Positions 1 through 8,057 of a stretch of 34,247 nucleotides of DNA are shown here, piece after piece; within the stretch, counting starts at the first letter, position 1, and every line of letters begins with the position of its first letter. Where the stretch lies: positions 3,507 to 37,753 of the forward strand of contig CAJUII010000012.1 of the NCBI GenBank assembly GCA_910586405.1, given 5' to 3'. Under the pieces are notes generated by a model that was not told the DNA's origin, searched no databases, and saw only the letters and a list, made by a program, of their open reading frames with translations. The DNA is from an uncultured Lachnospiraceae bacterium (GTDB lineage: Bacteria; Bacillota; Clostridia; Lachnospirales; Lachnospiraceae). The position numbers were made by a program, and so were the translations under genes.

Positions 1-1084
1 CAGACCTACGAAAGTCCATTAGCGGAAGTGAGGGATTCACTTTGACCTCGCAAATAAAGAGAGGCGTATAGAAGAGCTAGAGCGGGAGATGGAGGCGCCC
101 GGCTTCTGGGACGACCCCGACCGCTCTAATCGGCAGATGAAGGAACTAAAACAGCTCAAGGACACGGTGGCGCAGTGCAATGGTCTCAAATCGCAGTATG
201 AGGATATTGAGACACTGATTGAGATGGGCTACGAGGCGGAAGATGCGGAGATGATACCGGAGATTCGCGAAGAGCTGGATCGTTTCATCGAGGCATTTGA
301 GACACTTCGCATCAGCACGCTCTTGTCAGAGGAATATGACAAGTGCAATGCCATTTTAAAGCTCAATGCGGGAGCCGGCGGCACGGAGAGCTGTGACTGG
401 GCAGGAATGCTCTACCGCATGTACACGAGATGGGCAGAGCGCAGAGGATTTTCCATTGATGTGCTGGATTTCCTTGACGGAGACGAGGCGGGCATCAAGT
501 CCATTACGTTTCAGGTAAACGGCGAGAATGCCTATGGATATCTCAAGTCGGAGAAGGGCGTGCACAGGCTTGTGCGCATCTCTCCGTTCAATGCGCAGGG
601 CAAGCGGCAGACTTCTTTCGTGTCACTGGATGTCATGCCGGATATCGAGGAAGATTTGGACGTGGAGATCAACGAGGATGACTTGCGGATTGACACATAC
701 CGAAGCAGCGGCGCAGGAGGCCAGCATATCAACAAGACCTCCTCCGCAATCCGTATCACGCACATTCCGACTGGAACCGTTGTCCAGTGTCAGAATGAGC
801 GCTCACAGTTCCAGAATAAAGATAAGGCGATGCAGATGTTAAAGGCAAAACTGTTTTTGCTCAAACAGGAGGCAAATGCAGAAAAGCTTTCGGATATCCG
901 CGGGGAGGTAAAGGAGATCGGCTGGGGCAATCAGATTCGTTCCTATGTGATGCAGCCCTATACGATGGTCAAAGATCACAGAACCAACTTTGAGTCCGGC
1001 AACGTTGATGCAGTCATGGACGGTGGTCTGGACGGATTTATCAATGCCTATCTGAAATGGAAGAGCAGCGGTACGGCACAGTAA
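1..1084 (+). CDS. prfB: Peptide chain release factor 2, 5'-truncated by the window edge, with programmed +1 frameshift
   Basis: RF2 recognises UGA and UAA stop codons and triggers peptide release on the ribosome. The visible protein has the SPF tripeptide (SPFNAQGKRQTSF) that reads the stop codon and the GGQ catalytic loop (GAGGQHINKT). The long open frame begins at the internal ATG at 89, but this is not the true start. Bases 1-42 encode QTYESPLAEVRDSL, then an in-frame TGA (43-45). Skipping one T continues as DLANKERRIEELEREME directly into MEAPGFWDDP, which matches the usual RF2 N-terminus. The gene is therefore intact and uses the autoregulatory frameshift. About 10-12 N-terminal residues lie outside the window. 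The next gene starts 23 nt after the stop, so the two may be cotranscribed. Identification is secure. Confidence 0.97.
31..46 (+). promoter_or_regulatory. RF2 programmed +1 frameshift site
   Basis: The bases AGGGAT-TCA-CTT-TGA-C have the layout of the classic prfB recoding site. A Shine-Dalgarno-like AGGGA lies three bases before the slippery CTT, followed by an in-frame TGA and a C, the weakest context for UGA termination. When RF2 is scarce the ribosome slips from CTT to TTT and continues in the +1 frame. The rest of RF2 is seen in that frame. Confidence 0.93.
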
Positions 1085-1107
1085 ACAGACGCAGGAGAAA
1101 CTTTTTT

Positions 1108-1797
1108 ATGAAAAGAGTATGCAAACAGTGCGGAAAAGAATTTGAACTGTCAGAAGGTGAGATTCGTTTTTACGAAAAGAAAGGACTCGAGCTGCCCAAA
1201 CGCTGTCAGCAGTGCAGGGAGCAAAAAACGGGCAATCGTCCTAAGCGTACTGTGGCAGCCGCTGCGGTGGTGCTTCTGTTTCTCGTTTCTTTTTTGGGAA
1301 AATATATTGCGCCAGACGTTTTTGACTCAGCACAGAGCGCAGAAAGTACAATACAGCAATCCATAGAGAATGGATTGCGCGAGACAGTCGAAGCTGAAAC
1401 TGTACAGATTGCAGAAAACGCAGAAAATGTTGAAGATGCTGAAAAACCAGCCGAACAGTCAGACGCACAAGTTTCAGAACAGCAGACACCGCAGAGCGCA
1501 GAGTTTGAAGGCGCGTATGAGACAGCGTCAGAACGCACATACGAATTTCGGAAACACCGTTATCTTACCGAGCATTTCGAGAAGCACGGCGACGAGTTTC
1601 CCTACGATACGGAGGAAGCCTATCTGCAAGGCGCCAACAACGTGATTAACAACCCCGATGCACTCCATAAGCTTGAGGAAGAAGATGGGGACGATGTCTA
1701 TTTTGTCGAGGATACAAATGAATTTGTGGTCGTCTCTACAGATGGTTATATCCGAACGTATTTTATTGCAGACATTGATTATTTTAACAGACAATAA
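1108..1797 (+). CDS. Membrane-anchored zinc-ribbon protein with a possible BECR/EndoU-like C-terminal domain
   Basis: The start is placed at ATG 1108, preceded by GCAGGAGAA about 10 nt upstream; an earlier ATG at 1057 lies inside prfB and has no such site. The 229-residue protein begins with a zinc ribbon (CKQC at 5-8 and CQQC at 33-36). A basic stretch and one hydrophobic segment (AAAAVVLLFLVSFLGKYIA, about 47-65) follow, then a Glu/Ala/Gln-rich spacer to about 145. The last 85 or so residues form a compact domain with HFEKHGDEF, an AYLQGANNVI helix, EEEDGDDVYF, NEFVVVSTDG and a terminal YIRTYF. The spaced His and the I-x-TYF ending recall small RNase-fold (barnase/EndoU/colicin-like) domains of polymorphic toxins, but this is a pattern impression. 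Topology would place the ribbon in the cytoplasm and the tail outside. No immunity gene is evident. Confidence 0.75.
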   Translation: MKRVCKQCGKEFELSEGEIRFYEKKGLELPKRCQQCREQKTGNRPKRTVAAAAVVLLFLVSFLGKYIAPDVFDSAQSAESTIQQSIENGLRETVEAETVQIAENAENVEDAEKPAEQSDAQVSEQQTPQSAEFEGAYETASERTYEFRKHRYLTEHFEKHGDEFPYDTEEAYLQGANNVINNPDALHKLEEEDGDDVYFVEDTNEFVVVSTDGYIRTYFIADIDYFNRQ

Positions 1798-1845
1798 ACA
1801 AAAGCCAGACTCTATCATATAGCAGGAGTCTGGCTTTTGTTATAT
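1798..1845. terminator. Bidirectional intrinsic terminator
   Basis: A perfect 15-bp stem (1798-1812 with 1826-1840) encloses a 13-nt loop. It has A-rich and T-rich flanks on the two sides, so it can stop the zinc-ribbon gene from the left and the minus-strand remnant from the right. Confidence 0.85.
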
Positions 1846-2339
1846 TCTGTTTGCCTTCTTGCGCGTCTTTTCCGCATACATTGATATATGCGAGCATTCT
1901 GTTCATGTACTCAAGCTTTTCCTTCTCGTACAGGTTCCGCATGGCAGAGATCAGGACATTGAGTACTTTGAATAAATACTGCTTTTCGAATCACAAAATA
2001 TCCAATTGTATACTGCCTGAAATGGAGCGGCATAAACAGATAGTCCATTCCGCTCTCTTGTGAGGAATCAAACGTGGGGAACAGGCTGTTGATTGAGTGT
2101 GTTTTGCTGGTGGTCCCCTCTTTCATGTCATAGGCAAATTCTACAGACATGGACTCAGGATAGCCGGAAACATGGAATTTCTCATCGTCGATCAGATTTT
2201 GGTTGTAGTAGTTTAAGTCCCTGCAAAAATCATTCAGGTCAGGTAGTTTATAGATATTGTATTCTCCGATATTATAGTCAGCATCCTCCAATGTATTATA
2301 GGATTGCTTATAGTATACCATAGATTCAGGCAAACACAC
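1840..2339 (-). pseudogene. Frameshifted remnant of a sensor/signalling protein
   Basis: The longest open piece (GTG at 2339 to 1911, 142 residues) has the look of the sensor part of a Lachnospiraceae signalling protein. Its SINSLFPTF and MDYLFMPLHF-x-x-YTIGYFVIR segments resemble the periplasmic-binding-like sensors found before GGDEF or histidine-kinase domains. Right after VIRKAVFIQS the frame breaks. The continuation LNVLISAMRNLYEKEKLEYM, a helical linker, is in another frame. A second shift is needed to read MYAEKTRKKANRI, which ends at 1840. No start region or output domain is present. Codons just upstream of the GTG stay open into the end of the DUF975 gene, so the 5' part was lost by deletion. 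Family identity is only moderately sure; the decay is directly visible. Confidence 0.55.
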
Positions 2340-2356
2340 AATAGTAAGAACATACT

Positions 2357-3175
2357 CTAAACAGATCCAACTGTTTTATTTCGCACAGACATCAAATCCA
2401 GATAAAAGTTTGTTTCTGCCATACTCATATAAGGAAGCACCCAGATCAGTGTGATGCCGCAGGTGAAGATGCTGAGCAGGAATGAAGGGACAAAGCTTAG
2501 ATACAGCATAAATAACCTGAATTTGTTGCCGGTCATGACCTCAAAGCTTTTTTTCAGGATTGCAGATGCGCTCAGGTCAGGAAAGTCAAGAACCATGAAA
2601 AATGCCGGAAAAAAAGGCAGTGTTAATACTGTGGAAACGACCGTGCAGATCAGCATGATCAAGTAAAATTTCATGGAAGCACTGTAAAATACATTGTATG
2701 TCTCGATCAGCTCATGGTTGTCAAGGGCAAACTCACCTCTTGAAAGCTGGAAAAGAGGAATGGAGTTGATTATGTCACTGTACTGAATGGAAGCGATGTC
2801 AAGCGGAATCATGCAGATTGAATTGATGATGGCGATGACAGCACTAATTTTTAAGATCTTGGCGGTGTTTTGCTGAAAGCCACAGAACAGATCTGCGATC
2901 GCCGCTGGCATATTACAGGCAGTTTTTAGATAGATGAGCGAAGCGCCCACAGTCAGCACAGAGACAGCCACCTGCACAAGGAATGTCATAATATAATTGA
3001 GGATATATCCCGTCGTGGTGTGTGCAGGAATGAGTGCGCTGATTAGGTTTACAGACATAAAGGTGATGAGCAGTTTTAGCAGGATAGAGCCAGCTAGGAT
3101 TCCCATGTGCTGACCTGTCTGTACTCTTGCCAGATATTTTAGCTCATAGTTGCTTTTATATTGTGCTTGTTGCAT
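2357..3175 (-). CDS. DUF975-type integral membrane protein
   Basis: This is a 272-residue multi-pass membrane protein with about six hydrophobic segments (for example ILAGSILLKLLITFMSVNLI, FLVQVAVSVLTVGASLIYL, ISAVIAIINSICMIPL, LIMLICTVVSTVLTLPFFPA and a C-terminal LSFVPSFLLSIFTCGITLIW). The segment order, the short soluble N-terminus and the ending with IWVLPYMSMAETNFYLDLM fit the DUF975 family, common in Clostridia and of unknown function. I chose ATG 3175 because AGAAAGGA lies about 10 nt upstream. The upstream ATG at 3214 would place that site inside the coding region. Its promoter is probably the one at 3227-3255. No functional partner is evident; the decayed sensor gene follows immediately. 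Confidence 0.75.
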   Translation of the reverse strand: MQQAQYKSNYELKYLARVQTGQHMGILAGSILLKLLITFMSVNLISALIPAHTTTGYILNYIMTFLVQVAVSVLTVGASLIYLKTACNMPAAIADLFCGFQQNTAKILKISAVIAIINSICMIPLDIASIQYSDIINSIPLFQLSRGEFALDNHELIETYNVFYSASMKFYLIMLICTVVSTVLTLPFFPAFFMVLDFPDLSASAILKKSFEVMTGNKFRLFMLYLSFVPSFLLSIFTCGITLIWVLPYMSMAETNFYLDLMSVRNKTVGSV

Positions 3176-3226
3176 AGTCGTTAAGTCCTTTCTACATAGA
3201 TTACTCTCGTTCATGATATAGAGATG

Positions 3227-3255
3227 ATTGTATCATGTTTAATGCAAGAAAACAA
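3227..3255 (-). promoter_or_regulatory. Vegetative promoter for the DUF975 gene
   Basis: On the minus strand, TTGTTT (3250-3255) and TACAAT (3227-3232) are separated by exactly 17 nt, about 50 nt upstream of the chosen start. It is divergent from the tex promoter. Confidence 0.6.
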
Positions 3256-3276
3256 TGAATTCCATATGAAATGTTC

Positions 3277-3305
3277 TTGAATCGTGCTGTATTTTATCAT
3301 ATAAT
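3277..3305 (+). promoter_or_regulatory. Vegetative promoter for tex
   Basis: TTGAAT (3277-3282), a 17-nt spacer and TATAAT (3300-3305) form a near-consensus sigma-A promoter. It lies about 60 nt upstream of the tex start. Confidence 0.75.
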
Positions 3306-3372
3306 TGTAATATCGCTGTTTTAGGGGATCTATATACAGCAATATTAGGATTAAGAGGGTAAAAGGACAGCA

Positions 3373-5724
3373 ATGGACATTATAGCAAAGTTAAAGGATG
3401 AATTAAATGTTGAAAAATGGCAGGTGGAAGCTGCCGTGAAACTGATAGATGAAGGAAATACGATTCCATTCATCTCCCGATACCGCAAGGAGGTCACAGG
3501 ATCGCTCAATGATGAGGTATTGAGAAATTTAAACGAAAGATTAGGGTATCTCAGAAATCTGGAGGAGAAAAAAGAACAGGTGCTTGGCAGCATCGAGGAG
3601 CAGGGCAAACTCACAGAGGAACTCAAGGAAAAAATCCTTGCCGCCGAGACGATGGTCGCGGTGGATGATCTATATCTTCCGTACAGACCCAAGAGAAAGA
3701 CGCGTGCCAGCGTTGCCAAAGAAAAGGGACTTGACGGGCTTGCCGCGGTCATTCTGGCGCAGGAGACGGACAAATCCTTGTTTGAGGAGGCAGCAGGTTA
3801 TGTGAGCGAGGAGAAGGGTGTCCACAATGTCAAAGAAGCCTTGCAGGGGGCTATGGATATCATTGCGGAGATGATCTCCGACGAGGCAGAGTACAGAGCT
3901 TACATCCGTCAGGCGACTTTTGAGGAAGGTAAGATTATCAGTGCCGCAAAGGACGCAAAGACACAGAGCGTCTATGAGATGTACTATGATTTTGAGGAGG
4001 CAGTGAGCAAAGTCGCAGGACACAGAGTCCTTGCGCTCAACAGAGGCGAAAATGAGAAAATACTGACCGTCAAGATCGAGGCGCCCACTGAGCGCATTCT
4101 GCGTTTTCTTGAGAAAAAAATCATCACGAAGGAAAATGAAAATACAACGCCAGCATTGCAGGAGACCATCACAGACAGCTATAACAGACTGATCGCGCCG
4201 GCGATTGAGCGCGATCTCAGAAATGAGCTGACAGAGAAGGCGGAGGACGGGGCAATCTCCGTGTTTGGCAAGAATTTAGAGCAGCTGCTCATGCAGCCCC
4301 CCATCGCCGGAAAGGTGGTGCTTGGCTGGGACCCGGCATTCAGGACAGGTTGTAAGCTTGCCGTGGTAGATGCGACCGGAAAAGTGCTCGACACCAAGGT
4401 GATCTATCCGACAGCGCCGCAGAACAAGGTTGAGGAGGCAAAAAAGGAATTAAAGAGACTGATCAGCAAATATAATGTCAGCCTGATCTCTGTGGGAAAC
4501 GGCACCGCCTCGCGCGAGTCCGAGCAGGTGATTGTGGAGCTGATTAAGGAACTGGATACACCAGTACAGTATGTGATCGTGAGTGAGGCGGGTGCCTCTG
4601 TCTACTCTGCGAGCAAGCTTGCGACTGAGGAGTTTCCGAACTTCGATGTCGGGCAGAGGAGTGCAGCATCGATCGCGAGACGCTTACAGGACCCGCTGGC
4701 GGAACTTGTCAAGATTGATCCGAAGTCCATCGGTGTAGGACAGTATCAGCATGACATGAACCAGAAAAAACTCAGTGAAGCACTCAATGGTGTGGTGGAA
4801 GATTCCGTGAATAAGGTCGGTGTGGATTTGAATACCGCTTCTGCGTCCTTGCTGGAATACATCTCCGGCATCAACAAGACAATTGCCAAAAATATTGTGG
4901 ATTACAGGGAGACAAACGGGCGGTTCACCAACAGGAAACAGCTTTTAAAGGTGGCAAAGCTTGGCCCGAAGGCATTTGAACAGTGCGCAGGATTTATGCG
5001 CATTCCTGACGGTGACAATCCACTCGATGCCACCAGCGTACATCCCGAGTCCTATGATGCAGCGCTCAAGCTTCTCGAGAAGCTGAACATTTCCATGGAG
5101 GATTTAAAGGAAATCCAGAAGAAAGCAGCATCTGCAAAGAACGTAAAATCAACGAAGCAGGTAAACGGCAAGAATAAATCAAACAAAAAACAGCAGATGG
5201 TCATCAAAAATACCAACACAGCTATGGGAAAAGCGCTTGCAGCAGCCATGGGCGGCGTGGCGCTTGACGCCGCTGAGAAAGCTGATGCAAAGGAAGCACC
5301 CGCACAGCCAGTGAGCGGATTGGAAAAGCGTGTCAGGGATAAGAAGAAAATGGCAGAGGAACTCGGCATTGGCGAGATCACCTTGACCGATATCTTAAAA
5401 GAACTTGAAAAGCCTGCAAGGGACCCGCGCGAAAATATGCCAAAGCCCATTCTGAGAAGTGATGTCCTTGAGATGAAAGACCTAAAGCCTGAAATGATCT
5501 TGAAGGGAACTGTCCGAAATGTCATCGATTTTGGCGTGTTTGTCGATATCGGAGTCCATCAGGATGGATTGGTGCATATTTCCCAGATTACCAGCAAATT
5601 CATTAAACACCCGCTCGAGGCAGTGAGCGTTGGCGATATCGTGGATGTCAAAGTACTTGATGTCGATCTGGCAAAGAAACGAATCTCCCTGACGATGCGG
5701 CTCGATCAGAACAGCAAAAAATGA
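3373..5724 (+). CDS. tex: Tex-family S1 RNA-binding protein
   Basis: Tex is a cytoplasmic nucleic-acid-binding protein linked to transcription and RNA metabolism. At 783 residues it matches the family length (about 770). In order: an all-helical N-terminal region (VEAAVKLIDEGNTIPFISRYRKE is the family hallmark), a YqgF/RNase H-like fold near 315-450 (VLGWDPAFRTGCKLAVVDA), a helix-hairpin-helix region near 480-560 (LNTASASLLEYISGI and RKQLLKVAKLGPKAFEQCAG) and a C-terminal S1 domain (LKGTVRNVIDFGVFVDIG, HQDGLVHISQI). Between the HhH and S1 parts is a Lys- and Ala-rich insert (about 580-650) that looks disordered. AAAGGA lies about 6 nt before the ATG. It stands alone, with its own promoter and a likely terminator. 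Confidence 0.96.
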   Translation: MDIIAKLKDELNVEKWQVEAAVKLIDEGNTIPFISRYRKEVTGSLNDEVLRNLNERLGYLRNLEEKKEQVLGSIEEQGKLTEELKEKILAAETMVAVDDLYLPYRPKRKTRASVAKEKGLDGLAAVILAQETDKSLFEEAAGYVSEEKGVHNVKEALQGAMDIIAEMISDEAEYRAYIRQATFEEGKIISAAKDAKTQSVYEMYYDFEEAVSKVAGHRVLALNRGENEKILTVKIEAPTERILRFLEKKIITKENENTTPALQETITDSYNRLIAPAIERDLRNELTEKAEDGAISVFGKNLEQLLMQPPIAGKVVLGWDPAFRTGCKLAVVDATGKVLDTKVIYPTAPQNKVEEAKKELKRLISKYNVSLISVGNGTASRESEQVIVELIKELDTPVQYVIVSEAGASVYSASKLATEEFPNFDVGQRSAASIARRLQDPLAELVKIDPKSIGVGQYQHDMNQKKLSEALNGVVEDSVNKVGVDLNTASASLLEYISGINKTIAKNIVDYRETNGRFTNRKQLLKVAKLGPKAFEQCAGFMRIPDGDNPLDATSVHPESYDAALKLLEKLNISMEDLKEIQKKAASAKNVKSTKQVNGKNKSNKKQQMVIKNTNTAMGKALAAAMGGVALDAAEKADAKEAPAQPVSGLEKRVRDKKKMAEELGIGEITLTDILKELEKPARDPRENMPKPILRSDVLEMKDLKPEMILKGTVRNVIDFGVFVDIGVHQDGLVHISQITSKFIKHPLEAVSVGDIVDVKVLDVDLAKKRISLTMRLDQNSKK

Positions 5725-5787
5725 TTGAAACTGACAATAGAAAAAGCGTGGCGGATGATTCGAGAAGATGAAAAATAGCGCATATAT

Positions 5788-5840
5788 ATCAGTCCATGAT
5801 CAGTGATCGTTACAGAGCTGATTATGGGCTGATTTTCGTT
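5788..5840 (+). terminator. Possible terminator of tex
   Basis: ATCAGTCCAT (5788-5797) can pair with ATGGGCTGAT (5824-5833) over 10 bp with one G-U pair, followed by TTTCGTTATTTT. The loop is long (26 nt), so this is only a moderate candidate. Confidence 0.4.
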
Positions 5841-6245
5841 ATTTTATGCATAATTTTTGAATACGTGCATAAATTGTATTATGGCAATTTTTCTATAATG
5901 ATTTTATTGTTGTGATCAAGGACAAGCATAGATAGCGTCATTTTTTAATTTTTGATAAGTTCCATATTTTTGAGGAAACAAGTCTTGTTGAAAGATGTTT
6001 ATTTATGCAGAGATCAAAAGATGTGTTAAGTAAATTTTAATAAATTATTTGTAATATATACGATTTTTTTATAAAATTTTTACATTGCGAAAATAACCGA
6101 AATATTTTACGTGCACTATTCACAAAACGAAATATAATTTATCGTCAATATTTCCCATTGAAAATAAAATGCACAATTGATATCATTAAATCAAGGAAAA
6201 GTTATAGCATTTTTAATCATTAGTTAATTGAATATTTATTTAAAT
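5841..6245. other. AT-rich intergenic stretch without a recognisable gene
   Basis: This part of the 775-nt gap between tex and the transporter operon is very AT-rich, with many T- and A-runs. I found no open frame with a ribosome-binding site and no riboswitch motif. TATAAT-like hexamers occur (for example near 5892 and 6132), but none has a good -35 at the right distance. It may be a long upstream region for regulator binding. Confidence 0.5.
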
Positions 6246-6269
6246 TAAAACAGTGTGGAGACTGTTTTA
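6246..6269 (+). other. Short hairpin upstream of the operator
   Basis: TAAAACAGT (6246-6254) and ACTGTTTTA (6261-6269) form a perfect 9-bp inverted repeat with a 6-nt loop, followed by TTTAT. It could be a weak terminator that blocks incoming transcription or a protein-binding site. It ends 12 nt before the operator. Confidence 0.4.
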
Positions 6270-6281
6270 TTTATGGAAGGG

Positions 6282-6299
6282 ATTGGTATCGTTTCCAAT
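6282..6299. promoter_or_regulatory. LacI-family operator or CcpA cre site
   Basis: ATTGGTATCGTTTCCAAT is an imperfect palindrome (14 of 18 positions symmetric) with a central CG, as bound by LacI/CcpA-family regulators. Read on the minus strand, TTGGAAACGATACCA (6284-6298) fits the cre consensus WTGNAANCGNWNNCW at every fixed position. It ends 2 nt before the -35 box of the probable malE promoter, where a bound regulator could activate or repress. The sequence alone does not tell CcpA from a local MalR-like repressor. Confidence 0.65.
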
Positions 6300-6301
6300 G
6301 T

Positions 6302-6329
6302 TTGAAATTGCTCGAAAAAGGATTATATT
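6302..6329 (+). promoter_or_regulatory. Probable promoter of the maltodextrin transporter operon
   Basis: TTGAAA (6302-6307), a 16-nt spacer and TATATT (6324-6329) differ from consensus by one base in each box. The 5' leader would be about 165 nt. It carries an inverted repeat TGCAA-TTTG-TTGCA (6346-6359) and a TATAAT at 6363-6368 that could belong to a second, weaker promoter. Confidence 0.55.
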
Positions 6330-6499
6330 CGATATGGCAATTCTGTGCAATTTGTTGCAAAATATAATAAAAAGTAAATAGGATTCAGCAACAACGTTAA
6401 GTTTTCATTTTTACCAAAATAGTTTATTATAATCCTGCACAAAGGATTTTAATAATAGAAAATTACAAACTACATATTTAGCAAGGAGAGGTAGAAAAT

Positions 6500-7864
6500 A
6501 TGAAAAAGCGTGTATTAGCATTAGTAATGTCAACAGCAATGATTGCATCTGTGTTGACAGCATGTGGCGGAAAGAATGATGCGCCGGCACAGGACACAAA
6601 CACAAACACAAACACAAACAATGACGCACCGGCAGCAGACGCAGCAAACAATGATGCACCGGCGGCAGACGCGGCAGACGCAGCAGGCGATGATGCAACA
6701 GCAGACACGTCCAATGTTGATTATGGCACAGGCGAGATCACAATCTGGGTTGCGGAGAATGTTCAGACATTCACACAGAATCAGATCAAGGCTTTCCAGG
6801 AGGCAAATCCTCAGTATGCTGGCTATACAGTGACTGTTGAGCCTGTAGGTGAAGGCGAGGCGGCAACAAACATGATCACTGACGTTGAGGGTGGCGCTGA
6901 TATCTATGGATTTGCGCAGGACCAGTTGGCACGTCTGGTATCATCAGGTGCGATTATGCCAGTTACAGGTGATTATGCAACTTGGGTTGCAGAGCAGAAT
7001 GATGCGGGTGCAGCAGCAGCGGCTGTCGTAGGCGGCACTACATATGCTTTCCCAATTACGTCAGATAACGGATACTTTATGTATTATGACAAGAGCGTTG
7101 TGACAGATCCTACTTCTCTGGATCAGATCGTAAAGGACTGCGAAGCAGCAGGCAAGGGCTTCTATATGGAGATCAACTCTGGATGGTATCAGCCAGCATT
7201 CTTCTTCGGCGCAGGATGTACATTGACTTATGATGCAGATGATGCAGGAAACTTCACAGCATGCAATACGGACTATGCTTCTGATAAGGGACTTGCAGCT
7301 TTGAAGGCAATCATTAATCTTCACAAGTCTCCTGCATTTGTAAATGGTTCTGCGGCAAACAATGCGACAAATTTTGCAGCAATTGTTGATGGTACATGGG
7401 ATGCTGAAGCGATTAAGGGTGTACTTGGCGACAATTATGCTTGTGCAAAGCTTCCGAAGTTCACAGTGGACGGAACAGATTATCAGCTTGGCGGATTCGG
7501 CGGATTTAAGCTCTTGGGTGTGAAGCCTCAGACAGACGCAAACAAGATGCAGGTATGTATGGCGATGGCTCAGTTCCTTTCAAGTGAGGAGACACAGCTT
7601 GCACGTTACAAGGCAGTTTCATGGGGCCCTTCTAATGTAGCAGCTCAGCAGAGCAGCGATGTTCAGGCAGACGAGGCGCTTTCTGCACTTGCAGAGCAGC
7701 TTGCAGAGACCATTCCTCAGGGACAGTATCCAAATGATTACTGGACACTTGCAACAGCACTTGGCGATTCTGTTATTGCTGGTGAGTATGACAATGCTTC
7801 AGATGATGAGCTGATGGCAGTACTTCAGGAGTTCCAGTCTACATGCCAGTCATATGCACAGTAA
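6500..7864 (+). CDS. Maltodextrin-type ABC transporter substrate-binding lipoprotein
   Basis: This is the extracellular sugar-binding subunit of a carbohydrate (CUT1) ABC importer, anchored by a lipid. The signal peptide MKKRVLALVMSTAMIAS ends in the lipobox LTAC with Cys22 as the acylated residue. A low-complexity Asn/Thr/Ala/Asp linker (about 27-70) made of DNA tandem repeats follows. The mature fold starts at GEITIWVAENVQTFTQNQI and shows MalE-like features: GADIYGFAQDQLARLVSSGAI, TYAFPITSDNGYFMYYDKS, NFAAIVDGTWDAEAIKG and KLLGVKP. The total of 454 residues is normal for the family. AAGGAGAGG lies 8 nt before the ATG. Order with the two permeases and a GH13 enzyme indicates maltose/maltodextrin as ligand, which is inference. 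A terminator right behind the gene probably makes it more abundant than the permeases. Confidence 0.92.
   Translation: MKKRVLALVMSTAMIASVLTACGGKNDAPAQDTNTNTNTNNDAPAADAANNDAPAADAADAAGDDATADTSNVDYGTGEITIWVAENVQTFTQNQIKAFQEANPQYAGYTVTVEPVGEGEAATNMITDVEGGADIYGFAQDQLARLVSSGAIMPVTGDYATWVAEQNDAGAAAAAVVGGTTYAFPITSDNGYFMYYDKSVVTDPTSLDQIVKDCEAAGKGFYMEINSGWYQPAFFFGAGCTLTYDADDAGNFTACNTDYASDKGLAALKAIINLHKSPAFVNGSAANNATNFAAIVDGTWDAEAIKGVLGDNYACAKLPKFTVDGTDYQLGGFGGFKLLGVKPQTDANKMQVCMAMAQFLSSEETQLARYKAVSWGPSNVAAQQSSDVQADEALSALAEQLAETIPQGQYPNDYWTLATALGDSVIAGEYDNASDDELMAVLQEFQSTCQSYAQ
6594..6679 (+). repeat. In-frame tandem repeats coding the lipoprotein linker
   Basis: A 6-nt unit ACACAA is repeated about 4.5 times (6594-6620) and encodes Thr-Asn repeats. 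It is followed by a 30-nt unit present twice (6620-6649 and 6650-6679) that encodes NDAPAADAAN/D. Both unit lengths are multiples of three, so copy-number changes alter linker length without breaking the frame. Confidence 0.85.
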
Positions 7865-7918
7865 GTATTCCTGCTAGAATAAGTTAAGACACATATGAAG
7901 AATATACAAAAATAAATG

Positions 7919-7950
7919 AACGGGGGGAAGTACCTCTTCTCCCCGGTTTT
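7919..7950 (+). terminator. Terminator between the binding protein and the permeases
   Basis: AACGGGGGGAAG pairs with CTTCTCCCCGGTT through a GC-rich stem with one bulge and one G-U pair, followed by TTTTATT. It probably ends most transcripts after the binding-protein gene and lets a fraction continue into the permease genes. Confidence 0.8.
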
Positions 7951-7964
7951 ATTCTCATTACAGT

Positions 7965-8057
7965 GCTGACACTCTTATATCCAGATAAACACAGTACATC
8001 GTGTATTGGCAGAACGGGGAACGGAATAGAGATTTATCTGTGTATCAGTGTGTCAGC
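7965..8057 (+). other. Long imperfect inverted repeat in the malE-malF spacer
   Basis: GCTGACAC (7965-7972) pairs with GTGTCAGC (8050-8057) and AGATAAA (7983-7989) with TTTATCT (8033-8039). This gives a two-part stem of about 93 nt span with a 43-nt apical region. It lies between the terminator and the permease start, and could stabilise the downstream mRNA, act as an antiterminator or form a processed RNA. Confidence 0.5.

Noticed and set aside
5725..6499. A hidden gene or riboswitch in the long AT-rich gap
   Set aside because: No frame with a ribosome-binding site and no riboswitch motif; only the promoter, operator and hairpins can be supported.
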